Origin: an uncultured Lachnospiraceae bacterium
GTDB lineage: Bacteria > Bacillota > Clostridia > Lachnospirales > Lachnospiraceae
Direction of reading: 5' to 3'
NCBI GenBank assembly: GCA_946406305.1
Contig: CAMJKC010000118.1
Span: forward strand, 1-5,158
DNA: 5,158 nt
The translations under genes were made by a program, and so were the position numbers. Position 1 is the first letter of the stretch, and every line of letters begins with the position of its first letter. The notes below the pieces were generated by a model. That model was not told where the DNA came from. It saw nothing but the letters and a program-made list of their open reading frames with translations, and did no database searches. This document shows positions 4,087 through 5,158 of this stretch, piece by piece.

Positions 4087-4566
4087 ATGAATAATAAAGA
4101 AAAATTAAGTTGTAAGATACAAACGAGGATTACACAATCTCAAAAGGAGCAACTAGATAATTTAGATGTTAATCTCCGAGATATTGTTGATTATTATATA
4201 ACACACAATACCAATCCAATCTTACAATTAAAAAATAGACAAAAAGAACTACTAAAAAACATTGAAACATGGGAAAATAATATAATAGATGCAAAAGAGG
4301 AATTAAAAGAGGTTAATAATAAATTAGGTATTTCAATTGATGAAAATACCGCAACTATTGAAGTTGTAACAATAGCAGAAAGATTAAAAGACAATTGCCA
4401 TTTAGAAAATAGTGATAAATGCGATAAAGTAACATTACTTAATTATATAAACTCTAAAAAAGGCAAATCTGTTTTAAATCGTGGAATGATAGAATTTAAC
4501 ATTAAAGGAGATGATAAAATACAATCGTTCAAAGAAGACATCTTAAAATATTTGAGAATTGACTAA
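4087..4566 (+). CDS. Probable RHH-coiled-coil DNA-binding protein, 159 aa
   Basis: Residues 8-15 (SCKIQTRI) look like the RHH ribbon with alternating K10, Q12 and R14. TQSQKEQLDNL (16-26) and LRDIVDYYITH (30-40) fit the two helices, so an N-terminal RHH domain is likely though less canonical than in the 52-aa neighbour. Residues 46-80 are a charged coiled coil (QKELLKNIETWENN and onward). Residues 88-101 form a helix, followed by NCHLENSDKC (103-112) with two Cys and a His. The C-terminal VLNRGMIEFNIKGDDKIQSF plus KEDILKYL could mediate oligomerisation. GAGGT at 4076-4080 supports ATG 4087. TGTATCC/GGATACA arrays lie immediately upstream and again 70 bp downstream of the stop, so this is probably their autoregulated ligand. 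Repressor, copy-control or centromere-binding roles are all possible. No partition ATPase gene is in the window. Confidence 0.75.
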   Translation: MNNKEKLSCKIQTRITQSQKEQLDNLDVNLRDIVDYYITHNTNPILQLKNRQKELLKNIETWENNIIDAKEELKEVNNKLGISIDENTATIEVVTIAERLKDNCHLENSDKCDKVTLLNYINSKKGKSVLNRGMIEFNIKGDDKIQSFKEDILKYLRID

Positions 4567-4636
4567 AAAAGTATTACTAATTAAACAAATAGTTAATATT
4601 TCAAGTGTAAATTTCTGCGAATATAGGTCGAGGTTT

Positions 4637-4663
4637 TGTATCCAGTACTGGATACTGGATACA
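4637..4663 (+). promoter_or_regulatory. Downstream GTATCC palindrome array
   Basis: GTATCCAGTACTGGATAC (4638-4655) is a perfect 18-bp palindrome with the same 12-nt half-site spacing as the upstream array. A further GGATACA follows at 4657-4663. The TGGATACATTTTA portion is identical to the upstream site (4038-4050). No gene begins downstream on the plus strand, so this looks less like a simple operator and more like a second arm of a bridged or looped complex, or a partition-type site. Confidence 0.65.
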
Positions 4664-4714
4664 TTTTATAATACTTTATTCGTTTATATTAATTTATTAA
4701 TTAATTTATTGTTA

Positions 4715-4756
<42 letters not shown>

Positions 4757-4828
4757 ACGATTTAAAAATCAAAACTTTTATATCTGATGAAACACAAAGT
4801 TAAAAGTGCATAAAAATTGTTTTATGTT

Positions 4829-4921
4829 TGTGAGGACATTGTTTTTTTAATAAAAACAAGAAAACACATAATGGGCATAATTTTACCTCATATGATATAG
4901 GTAATAGAAAATGCCCTCACA
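4829..4921 (+). ncRNA. Foldable inverted-repeat element, candidate structured RNA or site
   Basis: TGTGAGGACATT (4829-4840) pairs with AATGCCCTCACA (4910-4921) except for one A/C mismatch. Inside are TTGTTTTT/AAAAACAA (about 4840-4859) and ACCT/AGGT (4885-4888 with 4899-4902), so a branched fold is possible. GGGCAT (4873-4878) can instead pair with ATGCCC (4911-4916), which would break the outer stem, so two folds compete. It could be a regulatory RNA, an extrusion site or a small mobile-element remnant. No known RNA family is recognised. Confidence 0.35.
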
Positions 4922-4950
4922 TACTTATTTTAATTTCATTCGTATATGGA

Positions 4951-4960
4951 TTTTTTTTTT
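4951..4960 (+). terminator. T10 tract, possible archaeal-type terminator
   Basis: Ten consecutive T residues follow the inverted-repeat element by about 30 nt. Archaeal RNA polymerase terminates on oligo-T tracts in the non-template strand, so this could end rightward transcription coming from the 159-aa gene or from the foldable element. Confidence 0.35.
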
Positions 4961-5039
4961 GCTGATATTACCCTCTGCCTGATGGTTGTATTTTGTTTTT
5001 TGTATATTATTATATTATATTGGTGTTGATTTTCAGGTT

Positions 5040-5158
5040 TTAGAATTTTTCTTTTTCTATTGTGTAGTTTTTGGTGTGTGGGTTTGTTAGGTTGTCTTTC
5101 ATTATTTTGTTGAAGAGTATTTTATTTCTGAATGTGATTTTTTGACTATGTTTTCAGC
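5040..5158 (-). pseudogene. Possible 3' end of a leftward gene at the window edge
   Basis: On the minus strand, 18 codons are open from the window edge (AENIVKKSHSEIKYSSTK) to TAA 5102-5104. An ATG overlaps that stop (TAATG, ATG at 5100-5102) and opens MKDNLTNPHTKNYTIEKEKF to TAA 5040-5042. The second frame is also open back to TGA 5154-5156. Codons ending in C (AAC, ACC, CAC, TAC) look coding. It could be the frameshifted tail of one gene, an operon junction or chance. Sequence beyond the edge would decide. Confidence 0.25.

Noticed and set aside
4194..4394. Minus-strand open frame of 66 codons
   Set aside because: Fully antisense to the 159-aa RHH-coiled-coil gene, with Ser/Phe/Leu shadow composition.

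Overview
The window is a very AT-rich stretch with low coding density. Several signs suggest a methanogenic archaeon of the Methanobrevibacter/Methanosphaera kind. They are TATA-box-like elements about 25 nt before likely starts, a mix of leaderless-looking genes and genes with GGAGGT/GAGGT ribosome binding sites, and codon use rich in ATA, AGA and AGG. This is inference: no rRNA, tRNA or diagnostic enzyme is present. No IS element, CRISPR array, integrase, Rep protein or ParA-type ATPase is visible. The short orphan genes, two ribbon-helix-helix (RHH) proteins and iterated binding sites fit a plasmid, integrated element or other accessory region better than a core chromosomal locus.

Left part (1-985): one leftward gene for a 222-residue coiled-coil protein (221-889), preceded 2 nt upstream by a 30-codon ORF (892-984) that shares a KWHD motif with it. 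Downstream of the gene, Gln/His-rich codons continue in the same frame past its stop.

Middle (985-1905): about 900 bp without an intact gene, lying between leftward and rightward genes. It has four same-orientation TGCCACC motifs and two coding-like remnants. One is on the minus strand (1335-1472). The other is on the plus strand (1483-1626), is relatively GC-rich, is split by one in-frame TAA and overlaps a compact hairpin.

Rightward genes (1933-3199): an unrecognised two-gene operon (85 and 156 residues), then a 138-residue ORF whose coding signal continues upstream to an in-frame TGA and which has no ribosome binding site, so it may be 5'-truncated. Next is a segment (3249-3625) with three divergent copies of a short KKCR-containing peptide module, two leftward and one rightward. 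Two of the copies form a 32-nt-arm inverted repeat whose loop carries AGGAGGG.

Regulatory block (3687-4663): a clear 52-residue RHH protein, then a 159-residue protein with a probable N-terminal RHH fold and a coiled coil. The second gene is flanked on both sides by TGTATCC/GGATACA heptads in direct and inverted arrays. The likely arrangement is an autoregulated RHH repressor, or a centromere-binding or copy-control module. The right end (4567-5158) holds a TTA microsatellite, a foldable inverted-repeat element (4829-4921), a T10 tract and a possible leftward gene end at the window edge.
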